Shown: positions 17,469 to 26,724, counted from the stretch's first letter. The stretch is DNA of 64,000 nucleotides from Mycobacterium sp. IS-3022 (GCF_001500065.1 NZ_LQIN01000004.1:62001-126000), one strand, 5' to 3'. A program made the numbers and translations. The notes: generated by a model not told the origin, from the sequence alone.

Positions 17469-18308
17469 ATGACACCGCCTGTCGAAACCCCCAGCGCAGT
17501 GATCGACCGCGTATCGCTCGTCCTCGACGCTTTCGATGGTCCCGGCCGGTTGACGCTGGCCCAGATCGTCCGGCGCACCGGGCTGCCCCGCTCTTCGGCG
17601 CATCGCATGCTCGAGCGCTTGGTGCAGCTGCGATGGCTCCGCCGCAGCGGGCGCGACTACGAACTGGGCATGCGCCTGGTGGAACTGGGGTCGCTGGCTG
17701 TGCACCAGGATCGGATGCACCGCGCCGCGGTCCCACTCCTGCACGATCTACACCGCGCGACCGGCCTCGTCGTCCACTTGGCGGTCCTCGACGGATCCGA
17801 CGTCGTGTACCTGGAGAAGATCGGCGACCGGATGAGCGCCGCGCTCCCCAGCCGTGTGGGTGGGCGCCAGCCGGCACACTGTTCGGCCGTCGGCAAGGCG
17901 ATGCTGGCCTACAACAGCGACGCCTGGGACGGCGTCGACCTCTCGAACCGCCGCACCCGCTACTCCATCAGCACCGCGGCGCAACTGTCGACCGAACTGG
18001 CCAAGGTGCGGGCGCACGGGGTCGCGTTCGACCGGGAAGAGTCGCTGGCCGGATTCGGCTGTGTGGCAGCGTCGATCGGCGGACCGAACGATGCGGTCGC
18101 GGCGGTGTCGGTATGCGGACCGATGCGCAGGATGGCGTTCGACCAGCGTCTGGTGGCACCGGTGCGGATGACCGCGATGGGCATCTGGCGCAATGTCGAG
18201 GACGGGCCGAAGCGGGTGGCGCCGACGCTGCAGCAGGCGCGGCCGCTCCGTGGCGGACCGGCGTTGCGGCCGGTGGCCGACCGGGAACCGGTGCTGCAGT
18301 ACGCATGA
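17469..18308 (+). CDS. IclR-family transcriptional regulator
   Basis: This 279-residue protein has an N-terminal winged helix-turn-helix (LVLDAFDGPGRLTLAQIVRRTGLPRSSAHRMLERLV, about residues 18-53) and a C-terminal IclR effector domain (CSAVGKAMLAY, FDREESLAGFGCVAASI). IclR proteins often govern aromatic and steroid catabolism. GGAGG lies seven bases before ATG 17469, which fixes the start. It overlaps the esterase gene by ATGA, so the two are co-expressed. Confidence 0.92.
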   Translation: MTPPVETPSAVIDRVSLVLDAFDGPGRLTLAQIVRRTGLPRSSAHRMLERLVQLRWLRRSGRDYELGMRLVELGSLAVHQDRMHRAAVPLLHDLHRATGLVVHLAVLDGSDVVYLEKIGDRMSAALPSRVGGRQPAHCSAVGKAMLAYNSDAWDGVDLSNRRTRYSISTAAQLSTELAKVRAHGVAFDREESLAGFGCVAASIGGPNDAVAAVSVCGPMRRMAFDQRLVAPVRMTAMGIWRNVEDGPKRVAPTLQQARPLRGGPALRPVADREPVLQYA

Positions 18309-19243
18309 GTCTCGACCCCCAGATCGCCCCGCTGATCGAAGCGCTGGATTCCGGGTTCCCGCCCGTGCACACGATGACCGGCGTCGAGGCCCGCGCGGCA
18401 ATCCGGTCGCGCTTCGTAGCGCCGGCTGAGCCTGAACCGGTTGCTGCAGTCGAGGACTTGGAGATTCCCGGCAGTGACGGCCCGATCGCTGTGCGGGTCT
18501 ACCGGCCGTCTTCGGATGAGCCGTTACCGGTCGTGGTATATGCACACGGCGGCGGTTTCGTGTTCTGCGACCTCGACAGTCACGACGGCCTGTGCCGAAA
18601 TCTTGCGAATCTCGTTCCTGCCGTGGTGGTCTCGGTCGACTACCGGCTGGCCCCCGAGCACCGCTGGCCCGCCGCAGCCGAAGATCTCTACGCCGCGACG
18701 CGATGGGTGGCGGACAACCCGACCGAGATCGGCGCTGATGCGAGCCGGATCGTCGTCGGCGGTGACAGCGCGGGCGGTAACCTGGCGGCAGTGACGGCGC
18801 TGATCGCGCGCGACCGCGGCGGGCCGGCGCTGGCGGGTCAGTTGTTGCTGTATCCGGTGATCGCCGCCGATTTCGACACCGAGTCATATCGCTTGTACGG
18901 CAAGGGCTTCTACAACCCGCAGCCTGCGCTGCAATGGTACTGGGACCAGTACGTCCCGTCGCACGCGGACCGCTCCCACCCCTACGCGTCGCCGCTGCAT
19001 GCCGACCTCGCCGGGCTTCCGCCCGCGGTGGTGGTCATCGCCGGTCACGACCCGCTACGCGACGAAGGCGTCGCGTATGCCGATGCGCTGAGGGCCGCCG
19101 GCGTTCGGACGGTGCGGTGCGACTTCGACGGCGGCGTCCACGGTTTCATGACGATGCCGATGCTCGACATCGCGCATGAAGCTCGTCGCCGGGTTGGCCG
19201 GGAACTCGCTCAGGTGCTCACCGATTCGGCTGTCGCTCCGTAA
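18305..19243 (+). CDS. Alpha/beta hydrolase, hormone-sensitive-lipase (Lip) family
   Basis: This 312-residue esterase has the HSL oxyanion motif HGGGF (residues 81-85), nucleophile GDSAGGN (Ser155), acid in GHDPLRDEG and base in GGVHGF. It would hydrolyse a carboxylic ester or lactone, for instance one made by a Baeyer-Villiger monooxygenase. It overlaps the IclR gene by four bases and its 3' end overlaps the old-yellow-enzyme remnant on the other strand. Confidence 0.92.
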   Translation: MSLDPQIAPLIEALDSGFPPVHTMTGVEARAAIRSRFVAPAEPEPVAAVEDLEIPGSDGPIAVRVYRPSSDEPLPVVVYAHGGGFVFCDLDSHDGLCRNLANLVPAVVVSVDYRLAPEHRWPAAAEDLYAATRWVADNPTEIGADASRIVVGGDSAGGNLAAVTALIARDRGGPALAGQLLLYPVIAADFDTESYRLYGKGFYNPQPALQWYWDQYVPSHADRSHPYASPLHADLAGLPPAVVVIAGHDPLRDEGVAYADALRAAGVRTVRCDFDGGVHGFMTMPMLDIAHEARRRVGRELAQVLTDSAVAP

Positions 19244-19460
19244 CGCTGATTCGGGTCGAGCACGCGCTGGCCCCTTCCCTCGAGACGCAGCAGTAGGCGA
19301 CTGTGGTCATACCCACGCCGCCCTTCGCGAATGCGACGTGGAAGTCGATCAGGTCGTCGGTGACCAGACCGTCGGGCGAGCGGCCCTCCGACGTCGCCGC
19401 CTTGATCACCCGGTTGCGCAGTGTCACCGGTCCGAGCTGGGCAGGGGCGAACGGATCCAT
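19218..19460 (-). pseudogene. Truncated old-yellow-enzyme (NADH:flavin oxidoreductase) remnant
   Basis: From ATG 19460 the minus strand reads MDPFAPAQLGPVTLRNR, then VIKAATSEGRSPDGLVTDDL and GGVGMTTVAYCCVSREG. This is a clear N-terminus of the old-yellow-enzyme family, which is normally 350-700 residues long. After about residue 63 the similarity ends and a stop follows at residue 81; the rest of the barrel is absent. Its 3' end runs into the esterase gene. I read it as the leftover of a deleted gene. An intact short protein is very unlikely, as the flavin site is missing. Confidence 0.75.
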
Positions 19461-19559
19461 GGCACCACGATGCCGTCCGAATCCGGCATCCGAACGGGGC
19501 AATCCCGATGGATGGGAGCAGACAGCGTCATGCCCCGTCGCCCGCAATATCGTCGGCCC

Positions 19560-19901
19560 ATGGGTGCCGTCTATGTAATCGATCGCGTCGTCACCCGGCC
19601 GGGCTGCGCGCGACAGTTCGTCGACACCTACATCGCCGAATACGCGCCAGGGGCAAGGGAACGCGGAATGACGCTGCGCGAGATCCTGGTCAGCCCGCCG
19701 ATCTGGTTCGACGACCAGCCGAACATCGTCACGGCCACCTGGACGCTGCCCGGTCCGCGCGCGTGGTGGGAGATGACGTGGAAGGGCAGGCCGGACCCGT
19801 CGCTCGGGCAGTGGTGGGACAACGTTGCCGAGTTGATCGTGCAGCGCACCCGCGATGTCGCCGCGGCGGCCGACGACGTCGACGGGATGGGCGATGTTTA
19901 A
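19560..19901 (+). CDS. Small hypothetical protein, possible dimeric alpha-beta barrel
   Basis: This protein of about 113 residues begins MGAVYVIDRVVTRPGC, continues QFVDTYIAEYAPGARERGMTLREI and ends in an acidic tail. Size, the opening strand and the helix ARQFVDTYIAEYAP suggest a ferredoxin-like dimeric alpha-beta barrel similar to NIPSNAP/Dabb proteins, but I do not recognise the family with confidence. Starts at 19512 or 19530 are possible; 19560 fits the fold best. It overlaps the next gene by eight bases and probably works with it. Confidence 0.55.
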   Translation: MGAVYVIDRVVTRPGCARQFVDTYIAEYAPGARERGMTLREILVSPPIWFDDQPNIVTATWTLPGPRAWWEMTWKGRPDPSLGQWWDNVAELIVQRTRDVAAAADDVDGMGDV

Positions 19902-20514
19902 CGTCATCCGCCTGATCGACATCGCGGACGCCACCACCCGCGACCGTCTGATAGAGACACTGCGCGACGCGGCGAGCACCAGCGGTGCCGAGCGGGCGTT
20001 GGTACAGCCGACGTTGCCCGGCGCGCGCAACGGCGGCGACATTCTCATGCACCTACGGTTCCACGAACGAGATCAATGGACTTCCGTTGCAACCGCTTTC
20101 GATACGATCCTCGGCGCTGCTGCAGTCCAGCGGGTGAACGGCGCCATCTATACCGGCAGTCCGATCACCGCCAGGGAGTACCCCGGCACCGTGTACCGGA
20201 CATTGCTGCTGCGAGTGCAACCGGACACCGACGACGCGACGGTCGCCCGGTTCGAAGACGACCTGCGCCTACTCCCCCGCTACGTCACGTCGATCTGCAC
20301 CTGGCAGCTCAGCCGCGTCGAGTCGGCCGTCGGAGCGTCGCCGTGGACCCACGTGTTCGAGCAGGAGTTCCGCGATGTCGACGGGTTGATGGGCCCGTAT
20401 CTGATGCATCCGATCCACTGGGCCTACGTCGACCGCTGGTTCGATCCGGAATGCCCCGAGGTCATCGTCCGCGACCGCGTCTGCCACAGCTTCTGCCGAG
20501 CGGACAACGCATGA
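19894..20514 (+). CDS. Dabb-like (stress-responsive alpha/beta barrel) protein
   Basis: This 206-residue protein opens with FNVIRLIDIADATTRDRL and has a second domain starting TVYRTLLLRVQPDTDDATVARFEDDL, the typical opening of a Dabb barrel (PF07876). It then has a His/Trp-rich stretch (WTHVFEQEFRDVDGLMGPYLMHPIHWAYVDRWF). Some Dabb proteins are small cyclases or hydroxynitrile lyases; a role on a pathway intermediate is plausible. It overlaps the genes on both sides, so it is in a three-gene operon. Confidence 0.65.
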   Translation: MFNVIRLIDIADATTRDRLIETLRDAASTSGAERALVQPTLPGARNGGDILMHLRFHERDQWTSVATAFDTILGAAAVQRVNGAIYTGSPITAREYPGTVYRTLLLRVQPDTDDATVARFEDDLRLLPRYVTSICTWQLSRVESAVGASPWTHVFEQEFRDVDGLMGPYLMHPIHWAYVDRWFDPECPEVIVRDRVCHSFCRADNA

Positions 20515-20951
20515 ATCCTGATGCGCTACAGCGCCTCCTCGACGAGCGCTACATCGAGCGGGCGCTCTACAACGCCGCACGCGCGATGGATGAGCACGAC
20601 TGGACGGCCGTTGGCGAGGTGTTCGCCGAGGACGCCACGGGCGACCTCGGCACGGGCCCGCTCGTCGGCGGCGCCGCGATCGTTGCGCTCATCCGGAGCT
20701 ACCTCGACGCCTGTGGTCCTACCCAGCATTTGCTGGGCAATATGATCGTCGACGTCGTCGGCGACACGGCGGTGTCGCGGGCCTACGTTCACGACCTGCA
20801 TCTGTCCGCCGACCGTTCGGAGCGCTTCTACACGATGGGCGACTACCACGACCGCTGGGAGCGACGGGCGGGTCGCTGGCGAATCATCGAGCGGATCAAG
20901 GTCAATCGCGCACACGTCGGCTCTCTCGAGCGCGTTTTCGGCGAGATGTGA
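20511..20951 (+). CDS. SnoaL-like (NTF2-fold) protein
   Basis: This 146-residue protein has the opening helix LLDERYIERALYNAARAMDEHDW, then VGEVFAEDATGDLGTG, a His-rich strand AYVHDLHLSA and GRWRIIERIKVN, as in SnoaL_4 proteins. The reaction is unknown. It starts with an ATGA overlap and is the last gene of its operon; a strong hairpin follows its stop codon. Confidence 0.8.
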   Translation: MNPDALQRLLDERYIERALYNAARAMDEHDWTAVGEVFAEDATGDLGTGPLVGGAAIVALIRSYLDACGPTQHLLGNMIVDVVGDTAVSRAYVHDLHLSADRSERFYTMGDYHDRWERRAGRWRIIERIKVNRAHVGSLERVFGEM

Positions 20952-20956
20952 GACGT

Positions 20957-20984
20957 GGGCGGAAAAGTGGCCGCACTTCCGCCC
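20957..20984. terminator. Hairpin between convergent genes
   Basis: GGGCGGAA and TTCCGCCC pair perfectly, with an AGTG/CACT-like inner stem and a two-base bulge, six bases after the SnoaL stop. It sits between convergent transcription units and could end both. There is no clear U-tract. Confidence 0.55.
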
Positions 20985-21120
20985 AGGTTTCACAAATGAC
21001 GGCGCCGGGATACACGCCGGCTGTCGTAGGGCCATGTGACTCGCACGATTGCATCCAGGGCTGTGCTGAGCGCGAACGCACGACCCTCTGTGCAAGATTG
21101 GCGGCGGTGCGGGGCGACTG

Positions 21121-22008
21121 CTACATGCCGGCCGGCAAGATGTTCGGGTTCGCCGTCGCCGGCGGCTCCAGCGGCGGTAGCACCGTGGCGCCGTCGAGGC
21201 TGTGTACCGCAAGGTGTTGTGACCACGGGTAGTGCAGGCTGAACGCCACAAGACCAGTGCGTTCCGCGGCTGGCCGATGGCACATCGCCAGCACCGTCTC
21301 GGCCAGGTACTCCACCGGTTCAGTCGCGAACCCGTCCGGAATCAGCTGGGATGCACCGGGTGTGCGTATCGCGGATGACGGGCCGACGCAGTTGACCGCG
21401 ATGTTGGCATCGAGCACCTCGGCCGCCACCCCCTGTGTGAAGCGGTGCAGCGCGGCCTTGCACGACGCGTAGATGACGTCGCCGGACGTCTTGTTGTATT
21501 CGCGATACGGCCGCACCGGCGCCACGCCGGTCACCGAACCGATGTTGACGATCCAGCCCGCCCCCTGCTTGCGCATGTGCGGCACCGCGGCCTTGGTGAG
21601 CACGAACGGTGTCCGCAGGTAGTGTTCGACGGTGCGGTCGAAGGTGTCGAGGCTCATCTGCTCGATTACCGAGTAGTCGGCGAAGCCGGCGTTGTTGACC
21701 AGGATGTCGATGCGGCCGAGCCGCTCCACCACTTCGGTCACCAACCGCGCACGCTGCTCGGGGTTTTCGAGGTCGGCCGCGATCCCCACCGCCTTACCGC
21801 CACCGCGCTCGATGAGCTCGATGGTCTCGCCGATCGTGCCGGGCAGCGCGGTCGCCGTACCGCCACGCACCGATGTCGACGGTTCGAACGAGCGGGCGGT
21901 CACGACTACGGTGGCGCCCTCTGCCGCAAGTCGTTGCGCCACAGCACGTCCGATGCCACGGCTGCTGCCCGTGACAAGCGCCGTCTTCCCTTCCAGCAAC
22001 CCCGTCAT
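21121..22008 (-). CDS. Short-chain dehydrogenase/reductase
   Basis: This 295-residue SDR has the TGSSRGIGRAVAQ site, an insertion after the second strand (SFEPSTSVRGGTATALPGT), NNAG, an atypical catalytic region (NIGSVTGVAPVRPYREYNKTS before YASCKAALHRF) and a long tail PWSQHLAVHSLDGATVLPP. The extended tail and insertion resemble a steroid-type SDR group, but the substrate is unknown. ATG 22008 overlaps the stop of the upstream monooxygenase gene by four bases, fixing the start and the operon. Confidence 0.85.
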   Translation of the reverse strand: MTGLLEGKTALVTGSSRGIGRAVAQRLAAEGATVVVTARSFEPSTSVRGGTATALPGTIGETIELIERGGGKAVGIAADLENPEQRARLVTEVVERLGRIDILVNNAGFADYSVIEQMSLDTFDRTVEHYLRTPFVLTKAAVPHMRKQGAGWIVNIGSVTGVAPVRPYREYNKTSGDVIYASCKAALHRFTQGVAAEVLDANIAVNCVGPSSAIRTPGASQLIPDGFATEPVEYLAETVLAMCHRPAAERTGLVAFSLHYPWSQHLAVHSLDGATVLPPLEPPATANPNILPAGM

Positions 22009-23924
22009 GACAGCTTGAAGTGTTCTTCGATGGGCGCGCGGTGCTGGTGCCACAGATCGACCAGTCTGTACGGCGTGGCAACGACGACGCGGCCTGAACC
22101 CGACCGGTAGTAGGTGTGTGCGTTCGGGGTGTGACACCACACCGTCCGTGACATCGCGTCGTCGATCTCGGTGACGTACTCGTCGTACGCCTCCCGCGTC
22201 ACCTCGATCGTGGCGGCCTCGCGCAGTGCCAGGAGTTGCAGGCATTCGATGACGTAATGCGCCATCACTTCCATCGAGAAGTTGGCGCCGGCGCCATGGC
22301 CGGGGCTGTAATTGGGTGCCGAGTTGATGAACAGGTTGGGGAAGCCGGGCACCATGCCGCCGCGGTAGGCCCGGGGGCTGTCGCCCCACTCCTCGCGCAG
22401 GGTTCGGCCGTCGCGGCCGCGGATGTCGACGGTCGACAGGAAGTCGAGGTGGTACCCGGTGGCGTAGATGATGACGTCCAGGTCGATCTGCCTGCCGTCC
22501 TGCGTGAGAATACCTTTCGCATTGACCTCGGCGGGTTCGCTGGCCTCAACGTCGACGTGGTCGCGTGTCAGCGCCGCGTAATAGCCGCCCGGGTCGCGGA
22601 TGATCCGCTTCCCGTAGGGCGCGAAGTCGGGCGTCACCTTATTCGCGAGTTCGCTTCCCTCACCGAATGTTTCGTTGATGTAGGTCAGGCACATCTGCAG
22701 CAGCACGTCGTTGGCCGGCGAGATCGACAGGTGATCCTTGGCCCACTCGGGATCCCGCAGGATGACGGGATAGTTGTTGTCGGCGGTGGCCCAGTAAGAC
22801 TTCAGCCGGTGCCAGTTCGCGTAGTACGGCACATGGCGGCCCAGGAACCGGCGGAACTCGGGCACGTCGTCGGAGGGCCGCTTGCGCGGCGCAACCCAGT
22901 GCGGCTGGCGCTGGAAGACCGTCAGGTGCTCCACCTCGTCGACGCATGCATCGACGATCTGCACGGCGGTGCAGCCGGCGCCGATGATCGCCACCCGCTT
23001 GCCGCTGAGGTCGAGTGACGGATCCCACTGCGCCGAGTGGATGCTGATGCCCGCAAAGGACTCTCGGCTCTTCACGTCCGGCCAGCGCGGACGGTTGAGG
23101 TAGCCGGCGGCGGTGACGACGACGGTGGCGAAGCTGATGTCGCGGTTGCCGTCCTGATCGACCACGTGGATCTGCCATTCCTTGCGCTGCTCGTCCCACC
23201 ACAGCGCTTCCACCTCGGTACCGAACCGGGTGTGCTCACGCAGGCCGAACTTGTCGGCGAGTGCCACCAGGTAGCTCTGGTATTCGGCACCCTGCGGGTA
23301 GTAGCTCGACCAGTCGGGGTTCACCTCACGTGACAGCGAGTAATACGCCGACGGCGTATCGACCCCGATCCCGGGGTATTTCGTGGTGAGCCAGGTGCCG
23401 CCGACTTCGTCGTTGCGGTCGAAGATCTGATACCGCACCCCGGCGTCGGCTGCGGCGAGCGCGGTGATGATGCCGGCGATCCCGGCGCCGATGATCGCCA
23501 CTGTCGTGGTCGCCGGAATCGGCACCGTGCGTGGCAGAGTCGGCTGAGACAGTTGAAACCCGCCCTGCTCCAGCAGCAGCGGAACAAACTCGTCCTCGAC
23601 GTCGGAGCCGAGCGCCACCGGCAGCAACCTCGCGAACAGGTCCGGATCGTCCGAGGCGACGGCATCGGCCGAACGCGGCGCATCAATCGCCTCGACCACG
23701 GCCGTGACGAGCGCCTCCATGGTGTCGGCGTCGGTGGTGCCCAGGCGCTCGGGCGGATCGGGCACGTGAGTGATCTGAGGGCCGTACCGGTCGACGACCG
23801 ATGGATCGCCGGTCAACTGCGCGAGCACCGCGACCAGCACACCGGCATCCGCCTCGCGCAGATGCGCCCTCAGTTGGTCGCGGTCAACCGTCGACTCCGG
23901 CCTGGTTTGCGCATCAGCAGTCAC
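22005..23924 (-). CDS. Baeyer-Villiger monooxygenase, HAPMO-like with N-terminal extension
   Basis: This 639-residue flavoprotein carries an N-terminal extension of about 140 residues before GAGIAG (146-151), as in 4-hydroxyacetophenone monooxygenase (about 640 residues). The BVMO fingerprint is FAGISIHSAQWD (290-301) and the NADPH site GAGCTA (315-320). It differs from the 538-residue BVMO at 10413, so the cluster holds two subclasses. It would convert a ketone to an ester. It starts with GTG 23924 and is followed by an overlapping SDR gene. A copy of the recurring motif lies 45 bases upstream. Confidence 0.92.
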   Translation of the reverse strand: MTADAQTRPESTVDRDQLRAHLREADAGVLVAVLAQLTGDPSVVDRYGPQITHVPDPPERLGTTDADTMEALVTAVVEAIDAPRSADAVASDDPDLFARLLPVALGSDVEDEFVPLLLEQGGFQLSQPTLPRTVPIPATTTVAIIGAGIAGIITALAAADAGVRYQIFDRNDEVGGTWLTTKYPGIGVDTPSAYYSLSREVNPDWSSYYPQGAEYQSYLVALADKFGLREHTRFGTEVEALWWDEQRKEWQIHVVDQDGNRDISFATVVVTAAGYLNRPRWPDVKSRESFAGISIHSAQWDPSLDLSGKRVAIIGAGCTAVQIVDACVDEVEHLTVFQRQPHWVAPRKRPSDDVPEFRRFLGRHVPYYANWHRLKSYWATADNNYPVILRDPEWAKDHLSISPANDVLLQMCLTYINETFGEGSELANKVTPDFAPYGKRIIRDPGGYYAALTRDHVDVEASEPAEVNAKGILTQDGRQIDLDVIIYATGYHLDFLSTVDIRGRDGRTLREEWGDSPRAYRGGMVPGFPNLFINSAPNYSPGHGAGANFSMEVMAHYVIECLQLLALREAATIEVTREAYDEYVTEIDDAMSRTVWCHTPNAHTYYRSGSGRVVVATPYRLVDLWHQHRAPIEEHFKLS

Positions 23925-23969
23925 GCCTTCGAGTATCGGAGCGCAACAGCCGGACGGGCACCGCCCTGC

Positions 23970-23985
23970 CTACTGAGCGGGACAC
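23970..23985. promoter_or_regulatory. Recurring cluster motif between BVMO and acyl-CoA synthetase
   Basis: CTACTGAGCGGGACAC ends about 40 bases before ATG 24025 and starts 46 bases from the divergent BVMO start. The spacing matches other copies and supports ATG 24025. Confidence 0.5.
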
Positions 23986-24024
23986 GAGCCGATGACCCGC
24001 CAGCACCGGCCATACGCTGCGGCC

Positions 24025-25602
24025 ATGCAGCTGGACACGGTGGTAGCCCAGGCACGCAGCCACACGCTCGGCGACATCCCGCGCCGGTCTGCCCGCAAGC
24101 AGCCCGACAAGGTGGCGATCATCGACGGTGACGTCACGCTGACCTTCGCCGAGTTCGACGCACTGGTGGACAGAGCGGCGGCAGCCCTGCGGGACAACGG
24201 CTTTGCGGCCGGCGACCGCGTGGCGCTGTTGGCGCACAACTGCTGGCAGTACGCGGTGCTGGTGTTCGCGACGGCCCGCGCGGCGGTGGTGCTCGTCCCG
24301 GTCAACTTCATGCTGACCGCCGAGGAGATCGCCTACATCCTGGCGCACAGCAAAGCCAGCGGGTTCATCGTCGAGGCCGACCTGATCCCGACGGCCGAAG
24401 AGGCGATGCGGCTGGGCGGCGCCGTGCACACGAAGGCCGCGCTGATGCCGACCGGACAACCCCCACCGCAAGGTTGGGACGACTTCGCGCACTGGCTGAC
24501 CACCACCGCAGCCGCCCCGGCGCCTCACATCGAGGACGATCAGTTGCTGCGGTTGATGTACACCAGCGGTACCGAGTCACGGCCGAAGGGCGTGATGCAC
24601 TCCAGCCGCACCCTGATGTGGCAGTACATCAGCACGATCGTGGCCGGCTCGATGTCGGGTGACGATGTCGAGATCCACTCGTTGCCGCTCTACCACTGCG
24701 CGCAGCTCGACAATTTCCTCGCCACCGACATCTACCTCGGCGCGACCAGCATCATCCTGCCCAAGCCCGATCCTGAGACGGTGCTGCGCACGATCGCGCG
24801 CCACGGAGTGACCAACTACTTCGCGCCGCCGACCGTGTGGATCAGCCTGCTGCGCAGCCCCGTCTTCGACCAGGTGGATCTGTCCAGCCTGCGTAAGGGG
24901 TACTACGGCGCCTCGGCCATGCCGATCGAGATCCTCAACGAGATCCGGGAGCGGTTGCCCAACCTGCGGTTGTGGAACTTCTACGGGCAGACAGAGATGG
25001 CGCCGCTGGCGTCCGCGCTGGGGCCCGACGAACAGGAGGCCCACGGCGGCGCGGCCGGGCGGCCGGTGGTCAACGTGGAGACAACCATCCTGGACGAGCA
25101 CGACCAGCCCGTCGCGACGGGCATCGTCGGTGAGATCGCCCACCGCAGCCCACATCTGATGCTTGGCTATCTCGACGACCCCGCCAAGACGGACGAGGCA
25201 TTCCGCGGCGGCTGGTTCCACTCCGGTGACCTGGGCTATTACGACGAGCACGGCTTGCTACACGTGGTGGACCGCAAGAAGGACATGATCAAGACGGGCG
25301 GGGAGAACGTCGCCAGCCGCGAGGTCGAAGAGGTCCTGTACCGGCACAGCGGAGTGCAGGAAGCCGCCGTGTTCGGTGTGCCGCACCCGACCTGGGTGGA
25401 ATCCGTCGTGGCCGCAGTGGTGGCACGCGACGGTGTCACGCTGGCCGAAGACGATGTGATCGCGCACTGCCGCGAGCATATGGCCGCGTTCAAAACGCCG
25501 AAACAAGTCTTCTTCGTCGACTCGCTGCCCAAGAACCCGAGCGGCAAGCTGCTGAAACGACAACTGCGGGAACGCTTCAGCGCCGAATCGCTCACCCACT
25601 GA
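24025..25602 (+). CDS. Acyl-CoA synthetase (AMP-forming, FadD-like)
   Basis: This 525-residue ligase activates a carboxylic acid to its CoA thioester with ATP. It has the P-loop-like motif YTSGTESRPKGVMHS, the A5 region NFYGQTEMAPL, GWFHSGDLGYYDEHG, the hinge VDRKKDMIKTGGENV and the catalytic lysine in NPSGKLLKRQL. It heads an operon with an alcohol dehydrogenase and two acyl-CoA dehydrogenase subunits, so it likely starts CoA-dependent degradation of a ring or side-chain acid. ATG 23992 is an alternative start (536 aa), but it would lie only seven bases after the recurring motif. Confidence 0.93.
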   Translation: MQLDTVVAQARSHTLGDIPRRSARKQPDKVAIIDGDVTLTFAEFDALVDRAAAALRDNGFAAGDRVALLAHNCWQYAVLVFATARAAVVLVPVNFMLTAEEIAYILAHSKASGFIVEADLIPTAEEAMRLGGAVHTKAALMPTGQPPPQGWDDFAHWLTTTAAAPAPHIEDDQLLRLMYTSGTESRPKGVMHSSRTLMWQYISTIVAGSMSGDDVEIHSLPLYHCAQLDNFLATDIYLGATSIILPKPDPETVLRTIARHGVTNYFAPPTVWISLLRSPVFDQVDLSSLRKGYYGASAMPIEILNEIRERLPNLRLWNFYGQTEMAPLASALGPDEQEAHGGAAGRPVVNVETTILDEHDQPVATGIVGEIAHRSPHLMLGYLDDPAKTDEAFRGGWFHSGDLGYYDEHGLLHVVDRKKDMIKTGGENVASREVEEVLYRHSGVQEAAVFGVPHPTWVESVVAAVVARDGVTLAEDDVIAHCREHMAAFKTPKQVFFVDSLPKNPSGKLLKRQLRERFSAESLTH

Positions 25603-25617
25603 AGGGACGACCCTGCC

Positions 25618-26724
25618 GTGTTCGAAGGACGTATCGCGCGGTTCGACGCGCCCGGAAAGCCGTTCGAGATCGAGACCGTCGGCCTGCCCGAGGTCGGGCC
25701 CGGAGAGATCCTGATCAGGGTCACCCGCACCAACATCTGCGGATCCGATCTCCATGCCTGGCACGGCACGTTCGCGACGCGCGGACTCGGCGGTCAACTT
25801 CCCACCGTGCTGGGACACGAGATGGTGGGCGTGGTCGAGGCCCTCGGCGACGGCGTCATCGCGGACTCCAACGGTGCGCCACTGGGAGCCGGCACCCGAG
25901 TCGTGTTCCCCTATTTCTTCTCGTGTCACCGCTGCCGAAACTGCCTGATGGGCCGGCGTAACGCGTGCCTGAACCTCACGATGGCGATGCTGGGCCGCGC
26001 CGACGAACCACCATACTTCGTGGGCGGCTACGGCGACTATTTCCTGCTACCCGGCGGCGCGGTGGTCTACACCGTTCCCGGCACCGTGTCCGACGACCTC
26101 GCATCCAGCGCCAATTGTGCTCTCTCCCAGGTGATGTACGGCCTCGAGCGGGTCGACCAGCAACTCGGCGAGGTCGTCGTGGTGCAGGGCGCCGGCGCGC
26201 TCGGCCTGTACGCCGTCGCCGTGGCGAAGGCGCGCGGGGCAAGCCGGGTCATCGCGATCGACGGGGTGGCCGAGCGCCTGGAACTAGCGACGGCGCTCGG
26301 CGCCGACGCGGTGATCGACATGAACGAGGCCGCCACCGTCAAGGACCGGGTGAAGACCGTCCGAAGGCTGACGGACGGCCACGGCGCCGACGTGGTCGTC
26401 GAGGTGGTCGGCCAGCCGTCGGCCATCGACGAGGGGCTCAAGATGCTCGGCCAGTTCGGCCGCTACCTGGAGATCGGCAACATAAACGTCGGCAAGACGT
26501 TCGAATTCGATCCGTCCCGGTTCGTGTTCGCCAACAAGACGATGATCGGTGTCTCACTCTACGACCCGCCGGTGCTGTCGCGAGCGCTCACCTTCCTGGA
26601 GCACCACCAGGACAGGCTGCCGTTGGAACACCTTGCGGCAGCGCACTACCCGCTCGAGGACATCAACGCGGCATTCGCCGCTGCCGAGGGCAAGCGCGAC
26701 ATCCGCGCCAGTATCGTCCCCTGA
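25618..26724 (+). CDS. Zinc-containing alcohol dehydrogenase (MDR)
   Basis: This 368-residue dehydrogenase has catalytic zinc ligands in RTNICGSDLHAWHG and LGHEMVG. A complete structural zinc site C-x2-C-x2-C-x7-C (SCHRCRNCLMGRRNAC) is present, unlike in the two other ADHs of the window. The NAD site is VVVQGAGALGLYAVAVAKA. It starts at GTG 25618, 15 bases after the acyl-CoA synthetase. Its place among CoA enzymes suggests oxidation of a hydroxy intermediate, but the substrate is unknown. Confidence 0.92.
   Translation: MFEGRIARFDAPGKPFEIETVGLPEVGPGEILIRVTRTNICGSDLHAWHGTFATRGLGGQLPTVLGHEMVGVVEALGDGVIADSNGAPLGAGTRVVFPYFFSCHRCRNCLMGRRNACLNLTMAMLGRADEPPYFVGGYGDYFLLPGGAVVYTVPGTVSDDLASSANCALSQVMYGLERVDQQLGEVVVVQGAGALGLYAVAVAKARGASRVIAIDGVAERLELATALGADAVIDMNEAATVKDRVKTVRRLTDGHGADVVVEVVGQPSAIDEGLKMLGQFGRYLEIGNINVGKTFEFDPSRFVFANKTMIGVSLYDPPVLSRALTFLEHHQDRLPLEHLAAAHYPLEDINAAFAAAEGKRDIRASIVP

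Noticed and set aside
23992..24027. ATG 23992 as start of the acyl-CoA synthetase
   Set aside because: It is possible, but it lies only seven bases after the recurring motif and adds residues before the family's usual N-terminus; ATG 24025 fits the common 40-base spacing.
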